A stretch of DNA of 64,000 nt, taken from Taxillus chinensis. Its lineage: Eukaryota; Streptophyta; Magnoliopsida; Santalales; Loranthaceae. The notes under the pieces were generated by a model. It searched no databases and was not told the DNA's origin. It worked only from the letters and a program-made list of their open reading frames with translations. Position numbers and translations under genes: made by a program. Positions 47,571 through 58,391 of this stretch are shown here, piece after piece; position 1 is the stretch's first letter; every line of letters starts with the position of its first letter. The stretch is from NCBI GenBank assembly GCA_023512835.1, contig CM042090.1, positions 2,426,826-2,490,825 of the forward strand. The letters are read 5' to 3'.

Positions 47571-48922
47571 AGGACTGATCGTCCTCGAACAGCTCAGGAT
47601 AAAGAACCCGCATCTAGCTCTCTTTCTCCCAAGTTTGCTCTTCCATGCCTCGGTGTCGCCATAACACCCGGACCAGTGGGATCGTCTTGCCCCGCAAGAC
47701 CTTCTCTGGCCTGTCCAAAATTTGTGCTGGTATCTCAACAATGGCACTATCATCAGCCAAGTCTATCTCGCGATAGTCCAACACATGAGAAGGATCTGGG
47801 TGATACCATCTCAATTGAGACACATGGAAGACATCATGTACTCACGCCCTCTGGTGGCAAAGCTAATCGGTAAGTCACTGCGCCCACGGTGGTAACAATC
47901 TCAAACAGCCCCACAAAATGAGGGGAAAGTTTGGATCCACGCCCAAACCTCTGATGCCCTCGACGTGGTGAAACCCACAAAAATACACGGTCACCCACCT
48001 CAAACTGCAAAGGTCGACGCCTCTGGTCCGCGTAGGACTTCTGCCTACTCTGCGATGTCAACATCCGCTGTCGAATCAGTTGCACTATCTCCGTGGTTTC
48101 TCGAACCATATCGGGACCGAGAACCGCTGTCTCTCCCATCTGTGCCCAACACAAAGGTGATCTACAAGGCCACCCATACAGCGCCTCATACGGAGCCATC
48201 CCAATCGTGGCCTGATAACTGTTGTTGTAAGAGAACTCCACCAAAGGAAGGTCAGTCTCCCAATAACCTCCAAAATCTAGGACACAGGCGCGCAACATAT
48301 CCTCGAGCGTCTGAATCGTCCGCTCCGACTGACCATCTGTCTGCGGATGAAAAGCTGTACTCAGGTTCACCCTAGTACCCAAAGCTCGCTACGACTGTCT
48401 CCAAAACTGAGAGGTGAACCTAGCATCCCGATTAGATACAATAGACAATGGGATTCCATGCAACCGCACAATGACATCCAGATACCTCTGTTCCAAAGTC
48501 CTCACTGGGTCTGTCTCCCGAATCAGAATAAAATGCGATGATTTGGTCAATCGGTCCACAATAACCCACATAGTGTCGTGTCCCCTGGAACGAGGAAGTC
48601 CAATGATAAAATCCATAGTTACGTGGTCCCATTTCCACTCTGGCACTGGTAATGACTGCAACTCACCAACTGACCTTATGTGCTCTGCCTTGACCTGCTG
48701 ATAGGTCAAACACCTCCTCACATAATCAGCAACGACCTTCTTCAGGCCTGGCCACCAATACTGCCTCCTCACGGCATGGTACATCTTGGTCCCACCAAGA
48801 TGTACAACTAACCTCGACTGGTGAAATTTCCGAAGAACCTCCTCCTGAAGAGAAGTGGGAACTATCAGTCGACCCCTGTACCTCAATATATGCTCTGCAT
48901 TCTCAGTCCAATCAGAAGATGC
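47571..48922 (-). pseudogene. E integrase and chromodomain-like end (broken)
   Basis: Frame 48886-48389 has GGTKMYHAVRRQYWWPG, CLTYQQ (the second zinc-binding Cys is Tyr), TMDFIIGLP (first Asp) and IVSNRDARFTS, where the second catalytic Asp is Asn. A TAG (48386-48388) follows. Frame 48382-47834 has [14 protein letters not shown] (Glu). A frameshift leads to 47823-47614 with MSQLRWYHPDPSHVL and PLVRVLWRHRGMEEQTWE, the Tekay-type chromodomain-like end. A further stop at 47611-47613 precedes PELFEDDQS. Both the Asp-to-Asn and Cys-to-Tyr changes are G-to-A. The enzyme would be inactive. Confidence 0.88.
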
Positions 48923-49014
48923 CTGCCAACGGGCTGCCCCGCACCTGGTCCCTCATGGGCAGATGACTCATCAGCCACTACCCCAGACGCACACGTCACT
49001 CTCCTTAGGGGCAT
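48923..49014 (-). pseudogene. F gag start stub (about 30 codons)
   Basis: The ATG at 49012-49014 begins MPLRRVTCASGVVADESSAH and matches the gag starts of G and J. After about 30 codons it runs into integrase sequence near 48922 with shared GGCAT at the junction. The rest of gag and most of pol are deleted. Confidence 0.75.
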
Positions 49015-49480
49015 TCTTACTACACGAAGTAAGGAACACAAATGTCAAAACGAATTTGAATCTATCGAGTCTTACTTCCTCTACCCCATTTATCAATTCA
49101 ATTATCACATAACTTTACACACTTTGCACACATTTCAGTTCTCATTAAGTCACATTGCACAAGCAGTAATTTCACAAGCACACAGATCAAGTTATCATAA
49201 AATTAGAGTTACACATATTAAATCACATTCTTCGTATTTGCATATCACATACTTTATCCCAGTTTTCCACACAATCAAACATAGACAACAAATGCAACTA
49301 GTGCCCTAATGCCAACGCATGCAAATCCTACCACAAGACTAAACTACCCTAAGTACACCTTAGAGGCTCAAAAGAGGATCGTGTTGATCAGGCACATCCC
49401 TCCAGGATCCTCTAAAGGACTCAAGATAATCAAATCTGCCCACTACCCTAGGCCAACTAGACCATGCTCTGATACCATAT
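49015..49480 (-). promoter_or_regulatory. F leader and primer-binding site (49466-49477)
   Basis: The non-coding leader resembles those of G (57972-58391) and J (62026-62442). TGGTATCAGAGC on the minus strand at 49466-49477 is the initiator tRNA-Met PBS. Confidence 0.85.
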
Positions 49481-51058
49481 TGTCACGCCCCGAATTTCCT
49501 ACCCGAGGAAACCGGTACGTGACTTCCCTTTACCCACCCGATTGGCAAGGGGTTGGGATTAATTCCACACGACTTTACGCATATCCCCAATAAATATACA
49601 CAAAACAAAATCTTATTAATATTTTCAAACCGCAATAGTCCATTGGGAAAACCACAATACTTTATTAATTTAAAAATCCTTTTACAACATCTCCCCATTG
49701 GGGTTACAAAGGTTCCACAAAATAACATCACACAAATTATATTTAACAAAGCAACAAAGCATAACTGCCTTCCATATTGGTGTCCCCACCTAACTCCTAT
49801 AGGTCCCTGAAAGGAAAACAAAACACAATAGGAGGGGTGAGCAACCACAGCTCAGTAGGGATCATGTCTCCCCGACCTATCCCATGTTCCTAGTATCTAC
49901 ATGTCAACGTGTACAGGTGCAGTGTCGTGGTACGAGTATTTAAACAGGTATAAACAACATCCACAAAGAGTATGTCAACACAAATAAGTCACATGAACAG
50001 GTACAACCACACATGCTCCACATACACAGCCACACATGCTCCACATTCACAGCCACATAGGCTCCACATACACATCCACACAGGCTCACAATCAGCCACA
50101 CAATCAAACACATAACATACATCTCAGCCACACAGGCATACAATCAAACACATAGCATATATCTTCGCCACACAGGCATACAATCAAACACATAGCATGC
50201 ATCTCAGCCATACAGGCATATAATCAAACACATAGCATGCATCTCAGCCATACAGGCATACAATCAAACACATAACATGCATATGGATCAACAATCATTA
50301 TATCAAGTATATTTTCCCCCCACACGATCCTATAGCGGAACGAAGCCTAATAAACCACAGACATCCCAACGGCCTCTAAGGCCCACTGCCCCGCATCGAA
50401 TCCGAGAGTTCCCATACCCGGACTCAACGTCAGAATCAAACGAAACATGACATTGAAGGCCAACATCCATATAGAAGATCACACCTATATAGATTTATAT
50501 ATATATATATATATTATAACAACAACGACAATACTCTACAAATCATCCACCACAGGTCCTAACCTTAGAATGGGTACTGGAAGAGAGAGAACCCCTATCT
50601 CAAAAGGTTCCTCCTTGCTCTTGCTCCCACGCTAGACGCCATCCACCCACGTGAATCACCATAGCAGCAACGATCAGGAACACACACACACACACACACA
50701 CTCTCTCTCTCTCTCTCTCTCTGGCAGAAAGAAACCCTAAACCTAAAACAAAGAGACCTCCACCTCCTTATATAGACACCTCACTTATCAAAATGACGTA
50801 GTTTTGATAAGTGAAACTCAACGTCAAAATGACGTAGTTTGGATAAATGAAATCCCACCATCAGAACGACATAGTTTTGATAAATGAAATCCCACCATCA
50901 AAATGATGTAGTTTTGATAAAGGGAACATGCCACAACCTTCCCGCATCCACACAAGACAAAATACCCACAATTCTAACATGGTTCTTAAGGAAAACATGA
51001 TCAGCATAACAAAATGAAGAAGACGGTGCAAGAACATGACTGCACGTGACAAAGGCCA
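49481..51058 (-). repeat. F 5' LTR (1.8-kb class), truncated at its U3 start
   Basis: It starts TGTCACGCCCCGAATTTCC as written. Compared with solo LTR 39513-41308 it lacks about the first 290 bp of U3, ending near 51058 against L pol sequence. It has four palindromes (50787-50919), a TATA box complement CCTTATATAGA (50767-50777), CA and CT microsatellites (50679-50722), an array of about 39 bp units (50090-50285), and a mutated donor (AT for GT, 50597-50598) with a normal acceptor (49807-49808). Confidence 0.85.
50767..50919 (-). promoter_or_regulatory. F LTR core promoter: TATA box and four palindromic repeats
   Basis: Four 22-bp near-palindromes with arms ATCAAAA/TTTTGAT and a GACGTAG or close core lie at 50787, 50824, 50861 and 50898, spaced 37 bp, just upstream of the TATA box. 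The GACGT core resembles plant bZIP/TGA sites (inference). Other LTRs of the class have two copies. Confidence 0.7.
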
Positions 51059-51517
51059 TTGACCTCAGCTCCTATGACGAACCTGAATAGGAAGGGAGTT
51101 CCTTTCGTTTGGTCTGATGCGTGTGAGAGTGCTTTCATGGAGCTGAAGGCATGATTGACCTCAGCACCTATCTTGATTCTTCCACAGGAGGGTGTGCCTT
51201 TCGAGGTGTATTGTGATGCTTCCAGGGTGGGACTTGGTTGTGTGTTGATGCAGACTCGGCAGGTGATTGCTTATGGATCTAGGCAGTTGAGACCACATGA
51301 GCAGAACTATCCCACGCATGATTTGGAGTTGGCTGCAGTGATCTTTGCACTTAAGAGCTGGCAGCATTATCTCCTTGGGGAGAAGTTTGTGGTGTATACG
51401 GACCACAAGAGCTTGCAGTATATCTTCTCTCAGTGAGACCTGAACCTTAAGCAGAGACAGTGGGTGGAGTACCTGCAGCAGTTTCAGTTTGATATGATGT
51501 ACACCCCTGGGAAGGGT
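51059..51517 (+). pseudogene. Tekay-like RT/RNase H fragment L, left part
   Basis: It reads APMTNLNRKGVPFVWSDACE, then a [55 protein letters not shown] and [16 protein letters not shown], then a TGA and DLNLKQRQWVEYLQQ, ending YTPGKG. This is the RT end and RNase H of a Ty3/gypsy pol. It is interrupted by element G within GKGNVVADALS and resumes at 60238. Both stops sit where related copies have Arg (CGA to TGA). Its upstream part is cut by F near 51058. Confidence 0.9.
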
Positions 51518-53370
51518 TGTCACGCCCCGGATTTCCGACCCGGGAAAGCCGGTACGTGACTCCCCGTTCACCAACACGGAGGGTAAAGGGGTTGGATTAC
51601 TAGATGCCACACGAGCAAAACTAACAATTACAATAAACAAACAAGCCACATCTTTATTTAATTTCAAACATCAAAGGGGTCACAAACCAACCATGTTCCA
51701 TACTACAGTTCAATCCCTTATTACATTTCCCCCCCCTTGGGGTTACATAAATTATAAAATTACATTACTGAACTAAACAATAAAATGAAGATGGTCTTCC
51801 ACCTTGGTGTATCCACCTAACGCCTGTAAGTCCCTGGAAAACAAGCAAACACAGTAGGAGGGGTGAGCAACCACAGCTCAGTAGGGATCAAGTCTCCCCA
51901 ATCCTTCCCATGTTCCTAGCAAATACATTCATGTGCACAGGTGTAGTGACGTGGCAGTATTAGGAAAAAGAAAATAAAACATTCCACACAAGCGGGCGTA
52001 ACCCCAGCCCCAGCCACACTGGCTAACAAACCACATCTCAAGCAAGTAATTTAACCGCCTCTTCAGGCCACTGATTTAACCGCCTCTCAGGCAAAGTAGT
52101 TTAACCGACTCTTCAGGCCACTGGTTTAACCGCCTCTCTGGCAAAGTAATTTAACCGCCTCTTCAGGCCAGATACCACAGTCATGCACACAACATACACC
52201 ACGGTCACTCAAGCATAAAAACCAAACACTTGGTGTGCACCCATTCACAAGTGCACAAACCCAGCCATTCAGGCAATAGAACAAACACCCAGCATGCATA
52301 CATACACCAAATCACAAGTCCAGCCACACAGGCATATTATCAAACATGTACTAGGCATATACACACAGCAATATTCACTCAGGCATTTCATCGAACATGT
52401 AACATGCACTGACCACCCAACAATAGAATCACACCAAAATGCCATTGAAGGCCAACATCCATATAGGAGATCACACCTATATGGATTACATATATATATA
52501 TATATATATATAAACAGATATAATCCATAATCTACCCTAGAACCCTAGAACAGAGGAGGATTTAGGAAGAACAGAACCCCTACCTTGTATGTTCTCCTGC
52601 TCCCGCTTCCACGCAAGACTCCGACCACCCACGCAAGACGCTCCGACAACCACCAGAAGCTCTCCTTCCCTCTCTCTCTCTCTCTGCGACGGCTAGTGGA
52701 GCAACAAACCCTAAACCTAAAATAGAGGGGCTTCTCCTCCTTATATAGACAACACAACATCAAAACGACGTAGTTTTGATTAAGTGAATCCCAGCATCAA
52801 AACGACGTAGTTTTGATGGAACAAGCTATGACCTTCCCACATCCATACACACCAAAATATTCACAATTCCAACATGGTCCTTTGGGAAAAGATTATTAGA
52901 ATGACAAAACCAAGGTAACCATGCAAAAACATGCCTGCACTCCAATTTGAACGTCAATTCTCCAATTGGCGTGCAGCTCCAAATGCACTCAAACTTCACC
53001 CCAAACCTCCTTGCATCTTGTAGAGGTCTAAGAAGCAAAAATATGCTTGCACGTGAAATGGGTGAATTCACGTGTAGCTCCAAATGCTTTGAAATTTCTG
53101 TGGTAGATAGAGGACCTCATTCTAAGCAACTTTTGTTCTTGCACGCCAATTGTTTGAGGCCATCTACTATACCAAAAGTGAGCTCCAAAATCTGCCAAAA
53201 CAGCTTAAAACCGCATGTATATGCATAGCATCTTCCTAGGGCATAAATGTACGTTATCACTTGTCACATGCACCTCCCAAAAGTCCCCTCTTGGGCTCAT
53301 CTCTTACCTCAAACTTGTGCACCAACATCCAAGGTGTTTGTGGTTAACTTCTTACACACGGGTCATTACA
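51518..53370 (-). repeat. G 3' LTR, polypurine tract at 53371-53384
   Basis: TGTCACGCCCCGG to CGGGTCATTACA as written, 1853 bp. TCCTCTCCCCCTTA beside it is the complement of the polypurine tract. It contains a 32-bp TTTAACCGCCTCTTCAGGCC array (52033-52172), a CT microsatellite (52671-52686), a TATA complement CCTTATATAGA (52738-52748) and two palindromes (52759-52817). Confidence 0.94.
51834..52583 (-). other. Putative intron inside G 3' LTR
   Basis: On the minus strand the donor ACAAG/GTAGGGG (52583) and acceptor CTTGTTTTCCAG/GGAC (51834) enclose 750 bp. The block with CCACAGCTCAGTAGG (51862-51891 as written) lies just upstream of the acceptor. Confidence 0.5.
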
Positions 53371-53692
53371 TCCTCTCCCCCTTAAGACTTTTCGTCCTCG
53401 AAAAGAAATGACATACGAGGAAAACAAACACAAGCTACCCATTTGCCACTCGGCGAGCCACAACACCCAAATGGGTCTTACACCGCGCACAGCACATAAC
53501 AGCACATAACAAGGTACCACGATAATCCATAACAACACATATCCGCATGTCACAAATACATATCTCAAAACACATCACAAATATGAACACATGTCTAAAA
53601 GACAAAACAAATACACCAAATCATACACAACTAATACAAGAAAACACATCACTATCCCTTGGCCAACAGCCACCAACAGCCACCTCCCACGC

Positions 53693-54175
53693 TTAAGATT
53701 GTTCGTCCTCGAACAATTCTGGGTGCTGCTTACGCATCACGGACTCACGTTCCCATGTCTCCTCCTTAATGCCACGGTGTTGCCACAGCACACGAACCAA
53801 AGGAATAGCACGACCACGCAAAAGCTTCTCTCGCCGATCTAGGATACGAATAGGGGCCTCAACAACGGACATGTCATCCTCAATGTCTAATGTCCCCCAA
53901 TCGATCACATGAGTGGGGTCAGGGTGATACTTCCACAACTGGGACACGTGAAACACGTTGTGCACTCGACTCAGCCGCGGTGGTAACGCTAACTGGTAGG
54001 CCACAGGCCCCACACGATCCAGAATCTCAAAAGGACCAATAAACCGCGGAGATAGCTTGGAACCTCGCCCAAACCGTCGATGTCCACGAAATGGGCCGAC
54101 TTTGTGAGTCGATCCCATTAGAGTCCCGCTCGCGAACAGCCAGGAAATGGGCCGACTTTGTGAGTCGATCCACAA
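53693..54175 (-). pseudogene. G integrase C-terminus with Tekay-type chromodomain-like tail
   Basis: After a scrambled joint (54088-54175) the frame reads [20 protein letters not shown], then [20 protein letters not shown] and [20 protein letters not shown] and ends PELFEDEQS. The segment carrying the second Asp and the Glu of the catalytic triad is absent. A 28-bp sequence (GAAATGGGCCGACTTTGTGA and on) occurs twice, at 54088-54115 and 54144-54171. Confidence 0.9.
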
Positions 54176-54923
54176 TCACCCAAATCATATCTTTCCTCCC
54201 TGTGGTGGGTGGAAGACCAGTCACAAAATCCATCGCTATGTGGTCCCACTTCCACTCCGCTATGGGCAAGGGCTGTAACATGCCCGCCGGCCGCTGATGC
54301 TCAGCCTTCACCTGCTGACACGTGAGGCACCGCAAAACAAAAGCAGCCACATCGTGTTTCATCCCAGGCCACCAAAAATGTCCTCGAAGCGCATGGTACA
54401 TCTTCGTACCCCCTGGATGCACAGCAACTCTAAACTGGTGAAACTCCCTCATCACCTCATCCCTGAGGGAAGAAGCCACTACCAACCGCCCCTGAAAAGA
54501 CAACTCATGCTCAGGACCCTCTGTCCGGTCCTCGGATAGCTCCCCAGCCTCAATACGGGCACGGAGAACCTCACACTCAATGTCACCCAACTGTTCCTCC
54601 CGGACGCGCTGGTACAACTCAGGCACAACCACCAAAGGACTCAGGACTGTCCCACCATCACGAACAACAGGCTGCAGCTGCAACATCACCAATTGCTCCA
54701 TCAGCTTCCACTCTCTCACGGCCACCTCAGCTTTCCCTTTTCTGCTCAACGCGTCAGCCACAACATTACCCTTGCCCGGGGTATAGGAAAGAGTAAAGTC
54801 AAAGGTCTGCAAATACTCCACCCATCTCCTCTACCTCAAATTCAAGTCCTTCTGAGTAAAGATGTACTGAAGGCTCTTGTGATCTGAGAACACCACGAAC
54901 TTCTCCCCCAAAAGGTAATGTTG
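54027..54923 (-). pseudogene. G RNase H end and integrase N-terminal part
   Basis: After the stop in LKS*QHY (54924-54926, TGG to TAG) and a second TAG at 54831-54833, the frame from 54821 reads MEYLQTFDFTLSYTPGKGNV and VADALSRK. The integrase zinc-binding region (HPGGTKMYHALRGHFWWPGM, then CLTCQQVKAEH) and the first core motif AMDFVTGLPP follow. It breaks off after VRERDS at the scrambled joint, so only the first catalytic Asp remains. Confidence 0.9.
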
Positions 54924-56189
54924 CTAACTTTTCAGGGCGAAGATGACAGCCGCCAACTCAAGATCATGGGTAGGGTAATTCTGCTCATGAGGCTTCAGCT
55001 GCCTTGACCCATAAGCTACCACACTATGCTCCTGCATAAGCACACACCCCAAACCAACCCTAGACGCATCGCAAAATACCTCATACGGAATATCCTCCCT
55101 AGGTAACCTCAACACAGGTGCAGTGGTCAAACGAGTTTTGAGGGCCTCAAACGCCTGCTGGCACTTGTCCGTCCACTTAAACTTCACTCCCTTCCGGGTC
55201 AACGCCGTCATAGGAGCTGCCAAATGGGAGAATCCCTCTACAAAACGACGGTAATAGCCTGCCAAGCCAAGAAAACTACGAATCTCAAAAACGTTGGTTG
55301 GCCTCGCCCACGATGCCACAGCCTCAATCTTGGTTGGGTCCACCCTAACTCCCTCAGCTGACACCACATGGCCAAGAAAGTGAACCTCCTGCAACCAAAA
55401 CTCACACTTGCTAAACTTAGCAAACAGGTGCTGGTCCCTCAAGGTTTGCAACACTGTTGCCAAGTGCTCTACATACTCCTTCTCGGTCTTGGAATACACC
55501 AAGATATCATCAATAAACACCACCACAAACGAATCCAAGTATGGAGCAAAGACCTGGTTCATCAAATGCATGAACACCGCTGGCACATTAGTGAGCCCGA
55601 AAGGCATCACTACCCACTCATAATGCCCATACCTGCATTGAAAAGCCGTCTTAGGGATGTCCTCCTCCTTAACCCTGAGCTAGTGATACCCTGACCGTAA
55701 ATCTATTTTGGAAAACTACTGGGCCCCACTCAATTGGTCAAACAGGTCATCTATCCGAGGCAACGGGTACTTGTTCTTCACAGTCACTGAATTCAGCTTC
55801 CTGTAGTCGATGCAGAGCCGAAGCGTGCCATCAGCCTTCTTAGCAAAGAGCACCGGAGCACCCCAAGGTGAGGTACTCGGTCTGATATACCCCTGGTCCC
55901 CCAACTCCTCGATTTGCCTCTGCAGCTCCCTCAGCTCGGCTGGCCCCATACGATACGCTACTTGGGAAATCAGACCCGTCTCCGGCACCAACTCAATGGT
56001 GAACTCCACACTCCTCTTAGGTGGCAAACTCCTCAACTCTTCAGGAAAAACATCCTGAAATTGGTCCACAACAGCAGGCCACACCCTCTTTTCCACCTTC
56101 CCCTCCTCAGCAAAGGTCAGGGCCGCCAACCTGTGGGTAATGGCACCCCACTGGTCCAACACTGGCCCGGCTCGACTCGCCTCACGATC
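54924..56189 (-). pseudogene. G reverse transcriptase and RNase H start
   Basis: Three open pieces are separated by TAG codons at 55716-55718 and 55680-55682. Motifs are [56 protein letters not shown], the catalytic box FIDD (in [13 protein letters not shown]) and the RNase H segment [14 protein letters not shown]. The catalytic Asp residues are intact. The stops correspond to Trp and Gln in related copies. Confidence 0.92.
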
Positions 56190-56888
56190 CTACTCCCCTT
56201 GCAGGGTACAAGAGGTTCCTGCGGGTGACACGAAGGATACACGCCGCCGGTAACAGTCTATATTGGCCTGGAAAGCCATAAGCCAATCCATACCCAAGAT
56301 CAGGTCAAAAGTACGCAAAGGCATCACATGAAAGTCGAAGCTCAGTTCCACATCACCCATGGTTAACACACAACCGCGGCAAACATGTCGCACCTCAATC
56401 ATACCTCCCACCGGAGACTCTACAACTAAGGGCCTCTCCGCCTCAACACACGTTAACTCCAAGCCTTCAACTATAAGCTCAGCAATAAAAGAACGTGATG
56501 CACCCGTATCGAAAAGAACAGAAGTAAGCATGCGGGAGATCAAAAGAGTACCTCTAACCACCGATGGTCCTGCTCCCTCCTCTGCCGGTGAAGGTGGTAG
56601 CTCAGCCTCCTCCTGGGGTGTCGCATTCAGTGCAAACACCCTCCCTTGGCCCGTGCCACTGGTCAGCTCACTCACTGGGCGGCTCCCGCCCTGACTGCCT
56701 CTAGCATCAGCCTGTTGTCGCTCTGGCCTCCCCTGAGGTCGGGTCTGACTGGATCCTACCTGGCCGGCTCGCCACTGACGAGCTGGTCTCTCAACTGGTG
56801 CACGGAAGCTAGCATCACTCCTCACGCTGGATGCCACGCCCCCCGCTCCCCTGTTGCCACTCCTGCAAACCCGGCGCAAATGGCCCTC
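56190..56888 (-). pseudogene. G gag C-terminus and aspartic protease
   Basis: The frame opens after the TGA at 56889-56891 (CGA in J) and reads the end of the second zinc knuckle, a Gln/Arg-rich linker, then LFDTGASRSFI (protease catalytic DTGA) and FDLILGMDWLMAFQANIDCY. It ends at a TAG (56190-56192). The protease motif itself is intact. Confidence 0.9.
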
Positions 56889-57971
56889 TCATCCACAGTT
56901 GTTGCAGTGCCAGTCCTTCTTGGGGCACTCCCCCTTGAAGTGACCCTGCTCTCCATAGCAGTGATAACTGCTAGGTAGACCCCCAGATGGACCACCCTGT
57001 CTTCCGCTGCCAAAGGTGAACCTCCTAAGGTTCACAGATGTCTGACCCCGACTGCGAAAAGAACTGCTATCCCTCTCCTCCGTCTTGAGCCTCTTGGGCC
57101 CTGCATCTCGGTCAGGCCCACTTTGCAACTAGCGACCCTGATGGGCCTGCCTCCCATCATCCAGCTCTCTCTTGGCTATACGGGCCGTCTCCACAACCTC
57201 AGCATAGGTCCTCAAGCGTAGAATTGCCACCCTCTGTCTAAGGGCTGGCCTAAGGCCCAAAGTGAACTTGTGGGCCTTCAGGTCCTCCCTTGCCAGAGTC
57301 TCAGGAGCAAACCTACTCAAGCTCCGGAACTCCCGCTCATACTCAGGTACCGTCCTGGATCCCTGCTTCAAGCTGCCGAATTCTTCCCTCTTCTGCCATC
57401 TCACTGATTCCGGAAAGAACTTATCATGGAAGAGTTGCAAGAACTCCTCCCAAAGCATGAGTTGCACCGCATGGCTCCCCGCGACACTCGTCGACCACTC
57501 CAAAGCATCCCCCTCCAGCTGCTGAATGGCCAATCGCACCTTATCCTCTTCCCGGGGCAGGAGAAAGGAGAACACATGCTCGATATGCCTCAACCACTGC
57601 TCAGCTACCACGGGATCTCCTTCCTGCTTGAATCGCGGAGGTTGTTCCTTTCGGAACCGTGTCACCACATTATCCTCTGCACGAGTCGGTACACCACCCA
57701 GTGAACTCTCACGCTCACGAGGCAGCTCCCCTACTGGTGGTGGTGGTGGTGATGGTACCACCTGCTGTGCTGCCATCTCACGGCGCACCTCCTCCCGAAC
57801 CTCCTGTCGGAGTCCCTCCCATAGCTCTCGTACCTCCAGCCGGATGCCTTCTCGTAGCTGTGCCAGCAACAACGCATGCCCTCCAATGGACTATCCTGCA
57901 CCCGGACCCTCATGAGCAGATGACTCATCAGCCACTGCCCCGGACGCACGTGTCCCTCTCCTCGGCGGCAT
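56889..57971 (-). pseudogene. G gag (capsid and zinc knuckle, broken)
   Basis: The ATG at 57969-57971 (MPPRRGTRASG) is followed by a TAG at 57891-57893 after about 26 codons, where F keeps Gln. The main frame (57872-57132) holds the retrotransposon-gag domain (WLRHIEHVFSFLLP, LWEEFLQLFHDKFFPESVRW, FTLGLRPALRQRVAIL). A TAG at 57129-57131 replaces CAG of J. The next frame contains a degenerate first zinc knuckle (HCYGEQGHFKGEC, one Cys lost compared with J) and DWHCNNCG, ended by the TGA at 56889-56891. Confidence 0.92.
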
Positions 57972-58391
57972 TCTTACTACACAAAGTAAGAAGCACAAAC
58001 GTCAAAACGAATTTATAATTTATCGCGTCACTACCTCTACCCCACTGATCAATTCCACTATCACATGACATTACACACACACATTGTATCAATCACATTT
58101 TACAGTTCGGTACGCATTGCCAAACAAATCAAAGTTGCACATTTCACACATAATCATATTATCTTATCCACATTTTCCACAGTTTAGCACACATTCACAG
58201 CAAATGCAACTAGTGCCCTAATGCCAATGCATGCAAATCCTACCACAAGACTGGACTACCCTAAGTACACCTTGGAGGCTCAAAGAGGACCATGTTGATC
58301 AGGCATGTCCCTCCAGGCTCCTCCAAAGGACTTAGGATAACCAGGTCCGCCCACTACCCTAGGCCAACTAGACCATGCTCTGATACCATAC
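57972..58391 (-). promoter_or_regulatory. G leader and primer-binding site (58377-58388)
   Basis: TGGTATCAGAGC on the minus strand lies 3 bp inside the 5' LTR. The leader matches J and F by eye, including GGACATGCCTGATCAACATG. Confidence 0.92.

Larger units (their letters stand above)
44879..51058 (-). mobile_element. Chimeric Tekay-like element E/F with two unlike LTRs
   Basis: On the minus strand the 5' side is a truncated LTR of the 1.8-kb class (49481-51058), PBS, leader and gag start. The 3' side is integrase, pol end, PPT and an LTR of the 2.4-kb class (44879-47314). The gag start is joined directly to integrase near 48922, so protease, RT and RNase H are missing. The two LTRs belong to different families, so the unit cannot be one simple insertion. 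Confidence 0.82.
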
